The notes beneath the pieces were generated by a model. The model ran no database searches and had not been told where the DNA came from. It saw nothing but the letters and a program-made list of their open reading frames with translations. The translations under genes were made by a program, and so were the position numbers. From NCBI RefSeq assembly GCF_019209935.1, contig NZ_JAHUTN010000001.1, forward strand, positions 310,001 to 374,000: DNA of 64,000 bases, in the 5' to 3' direction. Each line of letters begins with the position of its first letter. Positions within the stretch are counted from its first letter, which is position 1. This DNA comes from Corynebacterium sp. TAE3-ERU16. Its GTDB lineage: Bacteria; Actinomycetota; Actinomycetes; Mycobacteriales; Mycobacteriaceae. This document shows positions 18,130 through 27,720 of this stretch, piece after piece.

Positions 18130-21100
18130 CCCCGATGACGACCACCACGCTCCGGGACGACGCAGCACGTCGGACCATCATCACCGCCACCGACACCAAC
18201 CTCTTCGTCGAGGCCGGCGCGGGATCGGGGAAGACCCATCTCCTCGTCCAACGCCTCATCACCCTCATCGCGGAGGAAGGAGTCCCCGTCGACCGCATCG
18301 CGGCGATCACCTTCACGGAGAAGGCCGCCGGCGAGCTCGCCGAACGGCTCCGCCGCGCACTCGAATCCATCGCCGCGACCGGCGTGCACGACTCGGGAAT
18401 CGCGGTCCGGCGGTTCGCCGACACCGACACCGCACGCCGGAACGCCCGGGCCGCCCTCGAGCAGCTGCCCGCGGCGGCCATCGAGACCCTGCACGCCTTC
18501 TGCCTGCGCATCATCACCCTGCATCCCCTCGAAGCGGGTGTCCCGCCGACCATCCGGGTCGCCTCCGACTTCACGAGTCTCCTCGCGGCCGATGAACTCG
18601 CCGCCGGATTCCTCGCGCTGTGCGACGACACGATCAGCGGCAGCATCCCGGATCTGACGGAACTGCCGAACTGCCGGGTCACCGGTGAACGGTTCGCGGA
18701 GAGCCTGACCGCCCTGTCAACGTACGGGGACTGGTTGACCGCAGTGCGGGACCGTATCCGGTGGATGGACGAGCACTGGGGCGACCTCGGCCCCACGATC
18801 GCAGCTCCCCTCGTCCGGCCGGAACCGATGAGCGTCCGGGACGTCGACGACTGCATCCGGCGCCTCCGGGAGTTGCTCCGGAACTGCACGAACAGCGAGG
18901 ACAAGTTCGCCGTCACCGTGGCCACCTGCCTCAACAACGCGGAGGAACTGCTCGCCCACCCCGACCCCGCACCGGAGGACCTGGCACCGCCGTCATTCTC
19001 CTGCGGACGCGGCGGCAGGACCGCCGACTGGTCGATCCCGATCCAGGACGCCAAGGACCGGTTCCGCGACATCGGCCGGGACTGGGCGGCCCGGTACTCC
19101 GAGGGACCGGCGTACCACGTGAGTGTGGTACGCCACGTCATGGCCTGTCACGTCGTCACCACCGCGCAGCGCCGGATCAACGGCGGGACCCTCGACTACC
19201 ACGACCTGATCTACGTCGCCGACCGACTGCTCACCGCGCAGCCGGGGATGGGCGGGGACATCGCCGCGGACACCCGGGAGACGGTCCGCGGCGAGCTGCA
19301 CCGGCGGTTCACCCACCTGCTGATCGACGAGTTCCAGGACACCGACCCCGCGCAGCTCCGCATCATCCGGGCGATCGCGGGCGACGGCGGGGATCCGCTC
19401 CCCGGTCACCTGTTCACCGTCGGCGACCCGAAGCAGTCGATCTACCGGTTCCGGCGGGCCGACATCGACTCCTACCTCGATGCACGAAACACCGGACGGT
19501 CCGAGCTCGTCGAGCTCACCACGAACTTCCGTTCCTCCGCCCCGGTCATCGACTGGGTCAACGGTGTCTTCTCCCCCCTGTTCGCCGACGCCGGGACCTC
19601 CGACACCGACGAGGGGCGGGGGAACACCGTCCCCTTCGCGGCACTGACCGCGCGCCCGGATGCCCCGGTCGAGGACTGCGGGGTCGTCGTGATGAACAAC
19701 CACCGGGACAACGAAGAGGATCTCACCCCTGAGGAAGCGGAGAACAGGGACATCGTCACGGCCGTGCGGGCCGCCCTGGCCGGCCGGTGGCGCCACCACC
19801 CGAGAGGATCCGAACCGGGTGAGTCGGTTCCGCTCCGGCTCCGCGACATCGCCGTCCTGTCCGTGACGCACAAGGCGGCGCGGGCGACGATGGCCGCGCT
19901 GCGGGACGCCGGTATCCCCTGCATCAGTGAGAACTCCTCGCTGGTCTACCAGGGCACCGAGATCGTCGACCTGCACACCGTCCTGCGGGCGATCGCCGAC
20001 CCGGCGGACGAATTCACCGTGGCGGCCGCACTCCGAACCAGCCTGATCGGATGCTCCGACGGGGACCTCGCAGCCTGGCGTGCCGACGGTGGGAAGTTCT
20101 TCCTCTCCCACCGTAAGGCGGACGGGGACGGAGGCTCCGCCTCCCCGTCACCCGTGGCGGCGGGACTCGCCCTGCTCGGGGGCCTCGCCGAGGCGGCGAC
20201 CGGGAGACCCGTCGGCCGGATCGTCGCCGCGACCGTCGACGCGCTGAACATGGACGCCGTCGCAGCCGAACTCGAGGATGATCCGACCCCGGTGCTCCAC
20301 CGGATCCGGACGGTGCGGGACAACGCCCACGAGTACAGCCGGGAGGTCGGCGGGGATCTCCGGGGATACCTCGAATGGTCCGACACCCAGGCGATCACCA
20401 GTTCCAGGCTCGCGGAACCGGTCATCGACACCGAGGACGTCGACGCCGTCCGGGTGCTCACCGTGCACGGCGCGAAGGGACGCGAGTTCCCGATGGTGAT
20501 CCTCGCCGGGCTCAGCGGCCGGAAACGTGCGCACACGGCGGACATCGGGTTGAACAGGGCCACCGGCACGGTGGCGATGCGCCTCAGTGCCAGCTGCGCG
20601 GAGCTCCGCACACCGGACTGGGAGACCTGGTCCGGGACAGAGAAACTCGCGTCGGACGCGGAGTGGATCCGCCTGCTCTACGTGGCGGCGACCCGCGCGG
20701 AATCGGTTCTCCTCATCCCGCTCGAGCCCACCCTGACCTCGAGCGGGAAACCCCGCAGGGACTGCGCCGGATATGTCCTGCACGAACTGCTCGATCCCGG
20801 AAAGGTCGAGTTCACCGACCTCGCGGACATCGGGCCCGCCGCGACCGCGGGAGCTCCGGCCCTCCGTCGTCCCGACGAGCTCGAGCGCGGCACCCTCGAG
20901 GTGGACGCCGCCGTCCGGTCGGCCGTGAGCCGTCCGGGCCGGGCGGCGGTCACGCGCCTCGCCCACGGCGATCCCGCTCTCACCGACCTCCCGGACGACT
21001 ACCCGGCGCCCGCCGGCGACGGGGCCGGGTTCCGGCTCGCCGGGGCACCGGTGTCGAGGGACCACGGCACCGCGTTCGGAACCGCGGTGCACCGGGTCAT

Positions 21101-21533
21101 GGAGCGTGTCACCGATCCCGGGGAAATCGGGGAACTGGCCGCCGGTGCGGCACGGCTCGGCGCGCTCAGCGACCGGGAGACGGCATCCGTCCGTGCCGCG
21201 GCGGACAGCTTCCTCTCCTCACCGCTGATCCGACGCGCTCTCGCCGGCGAGCACCACCGGGAGCTGCCCGTCGCCGGGCGCGTCGGGGGCATCACCGTCG
21301 ACGGGATCATCGACCTGATCTACCGCGACGACGACGGCTGGGTGATCCTCGACTACAAGACGGACACGGGGCTCGGCGCGGACACCGCCGAGGAGTACTT
21401 CCGGCAGCTGGGACTCTACGCCCACCTCATCGGCGATGGGCTGGGCGCCCCGGTCGTCCGGCTGGAACTGGCCGTGGCCCGGAAGGGGCAGCCCGAGATC
21501 ATCACCCGGTACAGGGCGCACCTGCCCGGGTGA
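18126..21533 (+). CDS. AddA-like UvrD-family helicase-nuclease
   Basis: About 1135 residues. All superfamily 1A motifs are seen: EAGAGSGKT (Walker A), ITFTEKAAGEL, LLIDEFQDTDP, FTVGDPKQSIYRFRRADI, ELTTNFRSS, VLTVHGAKGREF and LLYVAATRAES. A C-terminal nuclease follows with GTAFGTAVH, VDGIIDLIY, ILDYKTDTG and YFRQLGLYAHL. It should unwind and resect DNA ends together with the AddB-like protein. A GTG at 18126 overlaps the upstream stop as GTGA with GGGGAAG before it; ATG 18135 is the alternative. The two genes form one unit. Confidence 0.92.
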   Translation: MTPMTTTTLRDDAARRTIITATDTNLFVEAGAGSGKTHLLVQRLITLIAEEGVPVDRIAAITFTEKAAGELAERLRRALESIAATGVHDSGIAVRRFADTDTARRNARAALEQLPAAAIETLHAFCLRIITLHPLEAGVPPTIRVASDFTSLLAADELAAGFLALCDDTISGSIPDLTELPNCRVTGERFAESLTALSTYGDWLTAVRDRIRWMDEHWGDLGPTIAAPLVRPEPMSVRDVDDCIRRLRELLRNCTNSEDKFAVTVATCLNNAEELLAHPDPAPEDLAPPSFSCGRGGRTADWSIPIQDAKDRFRDIGRDWAARYSEGPAYHVSVVRHVMACHVVTTAQRRINGGTLDYHDLIYVADRLLTAQPGMGGDIAADTRETVRGELHRRFTHLLIDEFQDTDPAQLRIIRAIAGDGGDPLPGHLFTVGDPKQSIYRFRRADIDSYLDARNTGRSELVELTTNFRSSAPVIDWVNGVFSPLFADAGTSDTDEGRGNTVPFAALTARPDAPVEDCGVVVMNNHRDNEEDLTPEEAENRDIVTAVRAALAGRWRHHPRGSEPGESVPLRLRDIAVLSVTHKAARATMAALRDAGIPCISENSSLVYQGTEIVDLHTVLRAIADPADEFTVAAALRTSLIGCSDGDLAAWRADGGKFFLSHRKADGDGGSASPSPVAAGLALLGGLAEAATGRPVGRIVAATVDALNMDAVAAELEDDPTPVLHRIRTVRDNAHEYSREVGGDLRGYLEWSDTQAITSSRLAEPVIDTEDVDAVRVLTVHGAKGREFPMVILAGLSGRKRAHTADIGLNRATGTVAMRLSASCAELRTPDWETWSGTEKLASDAEWIRLLYVAATRAESVLLIPLEPTLTSSGKPRRDCAGYVLHELLDPGKVEFTDLADIGPAATAGAPALRRPDELERGTLEVDAAVRSAVSRPGRAAVTRLAHGDPALTDLPDDYPAPAGDGAGFRLAGAPVSRDHGTAFGTAVHRVMERVTDPGEIGELAAGAARLGALSDRETASVRAAADSFLSSPLIRRALAGEHHRELPVAGRVGGITVDGIIDLIYRDDDGWVILDYKTDTGLGADTAEEYFRQLGLYAHLIGDGLGAPVVRLELAVARKGQPEIITRYRAHLPG

Positions 21534-21550
21534 CCGGCTCCCCGGGTGGG

Positions 21551-22465
21551 TCAGTAGCCGCGGTCCGGATCCACCTCGGTGGGCATCCGCTCCCCCGCTT
21601 CGAGAGCGTCCAGGTTCGCCAGGACCGCATCCGGCATGAGGCGCTGCATGCTCTCGAAGGTGTTGGCCGTGTGCGGGGTGATGACCACGTTGTCCATCCC
21701 CCACAGCGGATGGTCATCGGGCAGTGGTTCGGGATCGGTGACGTCCAGGCCCGCCGCCCGGATCTGTCCCTCCCGCAGGGCCGTCACGAGGTCGTCGGTG
21801 ACCACCAGCGGGCCACGCCCGACGTTGACCAGCACGGCGGTGTCCTTCATCAGCCCGAGGGTCCGGGAGTTGATCATCCCGCGGGTCCCCTCCGTGAGCG
21901 GGGCCGCGAGGATCACGTGGTCCGCACGCCGCAGGACATCATCGGTGTGCTCCGCGGTGACGGTCTCCGCCGCACCCTCGACCGGCCGCCCGGAGTTGTT
22001 CACGGCGATGACCTCGCACCCGAATCCGGTGAGCATGGGGATCAGGTCGCGACCGATCCCGCCGGCACCGATCACGGCGACGGTCGTGCCGAACAGCCAG
22101 CCCGTCCCCTCGTGGACCTCGGGCGCGGAGTCGAACGTCCGCTCGCGGGCGACGTGCACGTGCATGTGCAGCGCCGAGAGCAGCAGCGCGACCGCGGACT
22201 CGGCGACGGGCCTGCCGTACACACCGGAGGCGTTCGCCCAGCGACGGGTGTCGTCGATGTGACCGGCGTCGAAGAACGCGTCGATGCCGGCGAGGCACAA
22301 CTGGACGAAGCGGATGTTGTCCGGCAGTGACTCCGGGAAATCGCCGGGCACACCGTTGAATACGAGGAAGTCGGCGTCGGAGAGGCTCTCCACACGCTCG
22401 TGTCCGCGGCCGGACAGCGCCTCGACGATGCTGTCCCACTCCCGTGTCTGCATGACGTACTTCAT
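21551..22465 (-). CDS. D-isomer-specific 2-hydroxyacid dehydrogenase
   Basis: 304 residues. NAD-binding is shown by VAVIGAGGIGRDL in the centre. Catalytic residues are visible: Arg in VNVGRGPLV, Glu in DVTDPEPLPDDHP and His in ITPHTANT. The substrate is unknown. The gene corresponds in position to unkdh, which separates proB and proA in C. glutamicum. ATG 22465 is preceded by GAAAGGAACG. It converges with the AddA-like gene, leaving 17 bases between stops. Confidence 0.9.
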   Translation of the reverse strand: MKYVMQTREWDSIVEALSGRGHERVESLSDADFLVFNGVPGDFPESLPDNIRFVQLCLAGIDAFFDAGHIDDTRRWANASGVYGRPVAESAVALLLSALHMHVHVARERTFDSAPEVHEGTGWLFGTTVAVIGAGGIGRDLIPMLTGFGCEVIAVNNSGRPVEGAAETVTAEHTDDVLRRADHVILAAPLTEGTRGMINSRTLGLMKDTAVLVNVGRGPLVVTDDLVTALREGQIRAAGLDVTDPEPLPDDHPLWGMDNVVITPHTANTFESMQRLMPDAVLANLDALEAGERMPTEVDPDRGY

Positions 22466-22744
22466 GTTCGGCCGTTCCTTTCCCCCGCCCGGATGCGCCC
22501 GACGCGGTGTTGAATCATCTGTCGTCGCTCCAACCTAGCCGCTTGACGGGGCAGCAGGTGCGCGTTTCCACCGGGCTTTCGGGAAGGGGTTCGGCCGGCC
22601 CTGGGATTCCCGCGGCGGTGGCCGATCCGGCACCCTGGCCCAGTCCGCCACCCCGTCGACGGTGGACGGGCGGAACACCGGGCCGCGTCGGGGGCGCCCG
22701 TCGCCCGGATGCGGGGCACCCGATCGGCGGGATCCCGTTCCCGG

Positions 22745-23896
22745 TCAGGCGCGCGAGGCGTAGTCGGAGAGGTAGTCGGCGTGCACCACGGGGCGCTGCA
22801 TGCCCTCCGGGAGTTCGGAGGTCTGCTTCCCCAGCATCGGGGCCAGCGTGTGGGCGTCATAGGCGACCTCACCGCGACCGATGACCTCCCCGTCGGGGCC
22901 CACGATGTCGACGATGTCTCCCGAGTGGAACTCACCGTCGATGCTCGTGATCCCGACAGCGAGCAGCGAGTTGCCGCCCCCGGTCACCGCGCGCACCGCT
23001 CCTGCGTCGATGCGCAGGGTACCGGCGGTGTCCGCGGCGTAGAGCGCCCAGAACTTCCACGCCGAGATCCGCGTCGTCTTCGGGTGGAACACCGTGCCCA
23101 CGTCACCGGTGTCGAGTGCGGCACCGATCTGCTCCGCGGAGGTCAGCAGAACCGGCACCCCGCACCGGGAGGCGAGGCGCGCGGCCGAGACCTTCGACGC
23201 CATTCCCCCGGTGCCGACCCTCCCGCCGTCGCCGGCGACGACATCACGCAGGTCATTGCCGTCCCGGATCTCGCCGATGAACCGCGCCGCCGGGTCGACG
23301 GGGTTTCGGTCGTACAGGCCGTCCACGTCGGACAGCAGGTAGAGTGCCTCGGCGCCGGCGAGGTGCGCGACGATCGCCGCCAGTCGGTCGTTGTCGCCGA
23401 AGCGCATCTCGGAGTGGGCGACGGTGTCGTTCTCATTCACGATGGGTGTCACCCCGAGCAGGCGCAGCCGGTCCAGCGTGCGTTGTGCGTTCCGCGTCCG
23501 GTCACGTCGGCCCGCGTCGGAGGCGGTGAGCAGGACCTGCGCGGTGGTGCGTCCGTAGCGGGCGAAGGACCTGCCCCACTCGTGGGCGAGGTACACCTGC
23601 CCGACCGCCGCGACGGCCTGCTTGCCTGCGAGATCGGTGGGCCGCTCCGAGAGATTCAGCGGGCCCATCCCGGAGGCGACCGCGCCGGAGGACACGATGA
23701 TCACGTGTGTGCCGTTCCCCTGCCGCGCCTGAACCGCATCGACGATGCGGTCGATCGCGGCCGGGTCCACCCGGTGGTCCGGCCCGGTGAGGGATGACGA
23801 ACCGATCTTCACCACCACGCGGCGCGCGGCGGTGATCCGGGTCCGCAGTGCGGTCTCGGCGGCGGAGCGGGAGGGGGAATCGGGGGTCCTCGTCAT
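22745..23896 (-). CDS. proB: Glutamate 5-kinase
   Basis: 383 residues. The amino-acid kinase domain starts with [14 protein letters not shown] and includes [12 protein letters not shown] and [20 protein letters not shown]; the C-terminal hundred residues form a PUA domain ([19 protein letters not shown]). It phosphorylates glutamate to start proline synthesis and is usually inhibited by proline. It lies 106 bases downstream of obgE with a hairpin terminator between, so it is probably transcribed on its own. Confidence 0.97.
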   Translation of the reverse strand: MTRTPDSPSRSAAETALRTRITAARRVVVKIGSSSLTGPDHRVDPAAIDRIVDAVQARQGNGTHVIIVSSGAVASGMGPLNLSERPTDLAGKQAVAAVGQVYLAHEWGRSFARYGRTTAQVLLTASDAGRRDRTRNAQRTLDRLRLLGVTPIVNENDTVAHSEMRFGDNDRLAAIVAHLAGAEALYLLSDVDGLYDRNPVDPAARFIGEIRDGNDLRDVVAGDGGRVGTGGMASKVSAARLASRCGVPVLLTSAEQIGAALDTGDVGTVFHPKTTRISAWKFWALYAADTAGTLRIDAGAVRAVTGGGNSLLAVGITSIDGEFHSGDIVDIVGPDGEVIGRGEVAYDAHTLAPMLGKQTSELPEGMQRPVVHADYLSDYASRA

Positions 23897-23932
23897 GCTG
23901 GACAGTTTAGATCCAGTCCCCGGGTACGACGG

Positions 23933-23979
23933 ACGCCCGCCCCCTTATCCCGGCGGTGCGGGGCCGGTGGGGCGGGCGT
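23933..23979 (-). terminator. Hairpin terminator of obgE
   Basis: An 11-base arm (23933-23943) pairs perfectly with 23969-23979; the 25-base loop can fold further. It lies between the obgE stop and the proB start. No T-run is seen on the minus strand. Confidence 0.55.
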
Positions 23980-24002
23980 GTGCCGTCAGGCGGACAGTGG
24001 GG

Positions 24003-25517
24003 TCAGCCCTGCCACCGTTCCCGGTCGGCTTCCTCGCCGTCGCCGAAGTCGAACTCGTCGATGAGACCACGGCGCACCTGGGAGGCGCGCTTGCGCTCCG
24101 CGGCGGACACGCGGCCGGTCTGCTCCAGTCGTCCGTCCGTCCCGCGACCGGTCGGGGTGAGATCCACCCCGGCGGCGGTCATCGGTTCCCATTCGAAGGA
24201 CAATTCGCCGATGGTCACGGTGCAGCCCGCCTTGGCGCCCGCCTTGAACAGGGCATCCTCGACCCCGAGTTTCGCCAACCGGTCGCCGAGGAAGCCCACG
24301 GCCTCGTCGTTCTCGAAGTCGGTCTGGCGGATCCAGCGCTCGGGCTTCTCGCCGCGGACGAGGAACGCTCCCTCCTCCGCCGGGTCAGCCTCGATGACGA
24401 AGTCCCGGGTCTTACCCTTCGCGTCGACGGGCTGGGGACGGACGATGGTGCGCGCGTCCGATTCCGCGATCGGGTTCTCCCGGCGGTGGGTCTCCACCAT
24501 CTCCATCAACTTGTACTTCAGGGGATCGAGCCCCTTCTGCGCCACGGCGGAGATGATGAACACCGGCCAGCCGAACTGCTCCTCCAGATCGGCACGGACG
24601 AACTCGGCGAGTTCCTCCGCCTCGGGGATGTCGGCCTTGTTGAGGATGATGACCCGCGGACGGTCCCTCAGGTCGCCGAGTCCCGTGTCGTTGTCCAGCG
24701 CGGACTCGTAGGCTGCGAGCTCACCCTCGAGGGCCTCGATGTCGCTGGCCGGGTCACGCCCCGGTTCGAGGGTCGCGGTGTCGACGACGTGCGCGAGCAC
24801 CGCGGTCCGCTCGATGTGGCGGAGGAAGTCCAGTCCCAGCCCCTTGCCCGTCGACGCTCCGGGGATCAGTCCCGGCACGTCGGCGATGGTGAAGGTGCCG
24901 TTTCCGACGTCCACCACACCCAGGTTCGGGCGCAGCGTGGTGAAGGGGTAGTCCGCGATCTTCGGCTTGGCGGCGGAAAGCACGCTGACCAGAGAGGATT
25001 TTCCCGCGGACGGGAATCCGACGAGACCGACGTCGGCCATCGACTTCAGCTCCAGGACGACGTCGTGCTCCTCGCCGGGCTCACCCTTCAGGGCGAAACC
25101 GGGGGCCTTGCGGGCACGGGACGCCAGTGCCGCGTTGCCGAGTCCACCGTGGCCACCCTGTGCGGCGATGTAGCGCATTCCGTTCGAGGTGAGGTCCGCC
25201 ATGACCTCACCGGCCTCGTTGAGGACGACGGTGCCCGCGGGAACCTCGAGGACCAGATCCTCTCCGCGTGCGCCGTTGCGGTGGTCGCCGGCGCCGTTGC
25301 CTCCCCGGGATGCCTTGATGTGCGGGCGGAAGTGGAAATCGAGGAGGGTGTGCACCTGGGGCGACACCTCCAGGATGATGTCACCGCCGTGCCCACCGTT
25401 GCCGCCATCGGGGCCGCCGAGGGGCTTGAACTTCTCACGGTGGACGGAGGCGCAGCCGTTCCCGCCGTCGCCGGCGGACAGATGCAGGACCACGCGGTCC
25501 ACGAAACGGTTGCTCAT
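24003..25517 (-). CDS. obgE: GTPase Obg
   Basis: 504 residues with the three-part layout: Gly-rich Obg fold (first 160 residues), GTPase domain with [18 protein letters not shown] and LNKADIP, and a C-terminal OCT domain followed by a charged tail. Obg is needed for large ribosomal subunit assembly and links to the stringent response. The ATG at 25517 is preceded on the minus strand by a small TTTCTT-CAAC-AAGAAA hairpin that covers the only ribosome-binding-like purines. Confidence 0.98.
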   Translation of the reverse strand: MSNRFVDRVVLHLSAGDGGNGCASVHREKFKPLGGPDGGNGGHGGDIILEVSPQVHTLLDFHFRPHIKASRGGNGAGDHRNGARGEDLVLEVPAGTVVLNEAGEVMADLTSNGMRYIAAQGGHGGLGNAALASRARKAPGFALKGEPGEEHDVVLELKSMADVGLVGFPSAGKSSLVSVLSAAKPKIADYPFTTLRPNLGVVDVGNGTFTIADVPGLIPGASTGKGLGLDFLRHIERTAVLAHVVDTATLEPGRDPASDIEALEGELAAYESALDNDTGLGDLRDRPRVIILNKADIPEAEELAEFVRADLEEQFGWPVFIISAVAQKGLDPLKYKLMEMVETHRRENPIAESDARTIVRPQPVDAKGKTRDFVIEADPAEEGAFLVRGEKPERWIRQTDFENDEAVGFLGDRLAKLGVEDALFKAGAKAGCTVTIGELSFEWEPMTAAGVDLTPTGRGTDGRLEQTGRVSAAERKRASQVRRGLIDEFDFGDGEEADRERWQG

Positions 25518-25830
25518 TGCGTTGAAAGGCTTTCTTGTTGAAGAAAAATGCTCCCTCCAACCTACCGAACACCCGCCTCAGGGCCTACTCCCCGCGCGGT
25601 CGCGGTGCTCCCGGGTTCCCCGTATCCCGCGGTGCGCCGTCCGCCGTGATCGGCGCAGCGGCCCGTCCGGAGGGTTCCGGGGCGACCCGACCCGGCGATG
25701 ACCCCGCGGACCGTCGGGAGTTGAGCTTGGCCGCCGGATCGCGGCGGTTCCACACCGGATTAGGTCCCGCGCCGGGGTCCCGGGCGTAGGCTCGGGGTCG
25801 GTACAGCAGATTCGATCGCGGGAGTGTGTC
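25518..25830. other. Divergent intergenic region obgE / SDR gene
   Basis: No gene was found. Toward obgE there is a TAGGTT hexamer (minus strand, 25564-25559) that may be a -10 box. Toward the SDR gene there is TAGGCT at 25787-25792, about 38 bases before its ATG. Neither has a strong -35 box. Confidence 0.4.
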
Positions 25831-26706
25831 ATGTCCGATCAGCCGGTCACCGTCGTGGGTGCGACAGGGTATCTGGGCCGTCACATCGTCGCGGAGCTCG
25901 ACGGGCGTGGGCACCCGGTCCGCGCCATCGTCCGCGATCCAGTGCGGGCGCGCCGACCGGGCCCGCACGGGTCCCCCGCCCTGGACGGGCCGCGCACGGA
26001 ACTGGTCGCCGCGGATGTCACCGTGCCTGGCCGGGTGGCGGGCCTTCTCGACGGTTCGACGCGGGTATTCTCCGCGCTCGGTGTGACCCACCAGAAGGCG
26101 AGCCCGTGGGACGTCGACTTCCTGGCGAACCTCGCGGTCCTGCGTGAGGCGGAGCGCAGCGGGGTCGAGTCGATGCTCTACGTCGGCGCGATCGGCATGG
26201 AGCACGGCACGTCGCTGGTGGCACGCTCCAAGACCGCGTTCGCTGCGGCGTTGGAGTCCTCACCGGTGGTCGGTCGGATCGTCAACCCTTCCGGATACTT
26301 CTCGGACATGGCGTCCTACGTGACGCTCGCCCGGAAGGGCCTTGTGTTTCTTCCCCCTGACCCGGGGATCCGGCTGAATCCGATCCACGGGGCGGATCTC
26401 GCGGCGTTCTGCGTGGAACTCTCCGCGGACCGGGCGCAGCGGGACCGGGTCCGCGTCGAGGTGGGCGGACCGGACGTGCTGACGGCCGAGGAGATCGCCC
26501 GACTCGCCGCCGTCGCGGTCGGGGCCACACCACGGAACGTGCGGATACCCCGGCGGGTGCTCGACGGCGCGGTCTGGACTGCGTCCCGGATCAGCGAACG
26601 CCACGGAAATCTCGCCCGGTTCTTCGCCGAGGCGATGACCGGTGACGCGGTCGGACGGTGCACCGGCACCCACCATCTGTCCGACTGGTTCCGGGAGATC
26701 GCCTGA
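25831..26706 (+). CDS. NAD(P)-binding SDR/NmrA-like oxidoreductase
   Basis: 291 residues. The Rossmann motif GATGYLGRHIV is at residues 10-20 and NPSGYFSDM is typical of the atypical SDR / NmrA-like group, which often lack the YxxxK catalytic pair and may act as NAD(P)-dependent isomerases, reductases or redox sensors. Substrate is unknown. The ATG has GGGAG six bases upstream. The gene stands alone on the plus strand between obgE and rpmA. Confidence 0.8.
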   Translation: MSDQPVTVVGATGYLGRHIVAELDGRGHPVRAIVRDPVRARRPGPHGSPALDGPRTELVAADVTVPGRVAGLLDGSTRVFSALGVTHQKASPWDVDFLANLAVLREAERSGVESMLYVGAIGMEHGTSLVARSKTAFAAALESSPVVGRIVNPSGYFSDMASYVTLARKGLVFLPPDPGIRLNPIHGADLAAFCVELSADRAQRDRVRVEVGGPDVLTAEEIARLAAVAVGATPRNVRIPRRVLDGAVWTASRISERHGNLARFFAEAMTGDAVGRCTGTHHLSDWFREIA

Positions 26707-26822
26707 CCCGACCGGGGGTGTCCCCACGCGACGGCGCCCCCGGCTCCCTGTCTCCACCCGTGGCTCCGACGGGCCGGTGTCTCAGATGCCCGAGGGGCCG
26801 ACATGTCCCGGAACACGCGAAA

Positions 26823-26860
26823 ACGGCGCCCACCTCCCGGATCGGGGAGGTCGGCGCCGT
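26823..26860 (-). terminator. Strong terminator of rpmA, probably bidirectional
   Basis: A 16-position stem (26823-26838 with 26845-26860) has a single C-C mismatch. On the minus strand it is followed at once by TTTT, the form of an intrinsic terminator. It also faces the end of the SDR gene. Confidence 0.8.
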
Positions 26861-26892
26861 AGCGGCGCTTCGTCGGGAAGCGGGCCGGGGTC

Positions 26893-27159
26893 CTAGACCG
26901 CCGCCGGAACTTCCTCGACGATGTTGATCATGCGGCGGTTGCGCTTGGTGGAGAACTGCACGGAGCCCGCCTTCAGAGCGAACAGCGTGTCGTCGCCGCC
27001 ACGGCCGACATTCTCACCGGGGTGGAACGAGGTACCGCGCTGACGGATCAGGATCTCGCCGGCCTTGACCCGCTGGCCACCGAAACGCTTGACGCCGAGA
27101 CGCTTTGACTCGGAATCGCGACCGTTGCTGGAGCTGGAAGCACCCTTCTTGTGTGCCAT
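26893..27159 (-). CDS. rpmA: 50S ribosomal protein L27
   Basis: 88 residues beginning [20 protein letters not shown], the flexible basic N terminus that reaches the peptidyl transferase centre. ATG 27159 is preceded by GAAGGAGGGAG. It follows rplU by 48 bases, the universal rplU-rpmA pair, with obgE one gene further on. Confidence 0.98.
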   Translation of the reverse strand: MAHKKGASSSSNGRDSESKRLGVKRFGGQRVKAGEILIRQRGTSFHPGENVGRGGDDTLFALKAGSVQFSTKRNRRMINIVEEVPAAV

Positions 27160-27207
27160 TGTCTGTCTCCCTCCTTCAAAGGAAAAGATCGATGAAAGCC
27201 GGCGGGC

Positions 27208-27513
27208 TTACTTGATGCCGGTGACCTTGATGACGGTCAGCGGCTGACGATGGCCCTGACGCTTCTTGTATCCGGTCTTGTTCTTGTACTTGAGAATGCG
27301 GATCTTCGGGCCCTTGACGTGCTCGACGATCTCTGCGTTGACGCTCACCTTGGCGAGCTGGTCAGCGGCGGTGGTTACTTCGGCGCCGTCGACGAGCAGA
27401 ACCGGGGTGAGAGCCACGGACGAACCCGGCTCACCCTCGATCTTCTCGACCTTGACGAGGTCACCTTCGGCAACCTTGTACTGCTTGCCGCCGGTCTTGA
27501 CGATCGCATACAT
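27208..27513 (-). CDS. rplU: 50S ribosomal protein L21
   Basis: 101 residues from [18 protein letters not shown], the invariant L21 start, so ATG 27513 is chosen; upstream in-frame codons to 27663 are leader. L21 binds 23S rRNA beside L20. The start has only a weak GGGGTAG site, and the leader contains a hairpin plus T-run. A perfect TTGACA (minus strand, 27685-27680) may be its -35 box. Confidence 0.98.
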   Translation of the reverse strand: MYAIVKTGGKQYKVAEGDLVKVEKIEGEPGSSVALTPVLLVDGAEVTTAADQLAKVSVNAEIVEHVKGPKIRILKYKNKTGYKKRQGHRQPLTVIKVTGIK

Positions 27514-27547
27514 AGGAGGGCTACCCCTTTTTCTAAAAACTCGGATG

Positions 27548-27574
27548 GGTGCGCCGCCGGTGGGCGGCGGCACC
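27548..27574 (-). promoter_or_regulatory. Hairpin in the rplU leader, possible attenuator
   Basis: The arms 27548-27558 and 27563-27574 pair with one bulged base. On the minus strand a T-run (GTTTTT) follows about seven bases later and the rplU ATG about 35 bases later. The layout fits a leader terminator or autoregulatory site; no known L21 leader family was matched. Confidence 0.4.
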
Positions 27575-27720
27575 TTCAATGGACTGTGTTGAACACTTGC
27601 GTTCCAGACCTCACGGCCCGCGGTGAAGCGACCGTGCGAACGGCGGACGATGCACACCGACACGGTCTGGAACAGCGACTGTCAAAGACTACCGCCCCGG
27701 ACAGTCAAAAGACAAACCCA

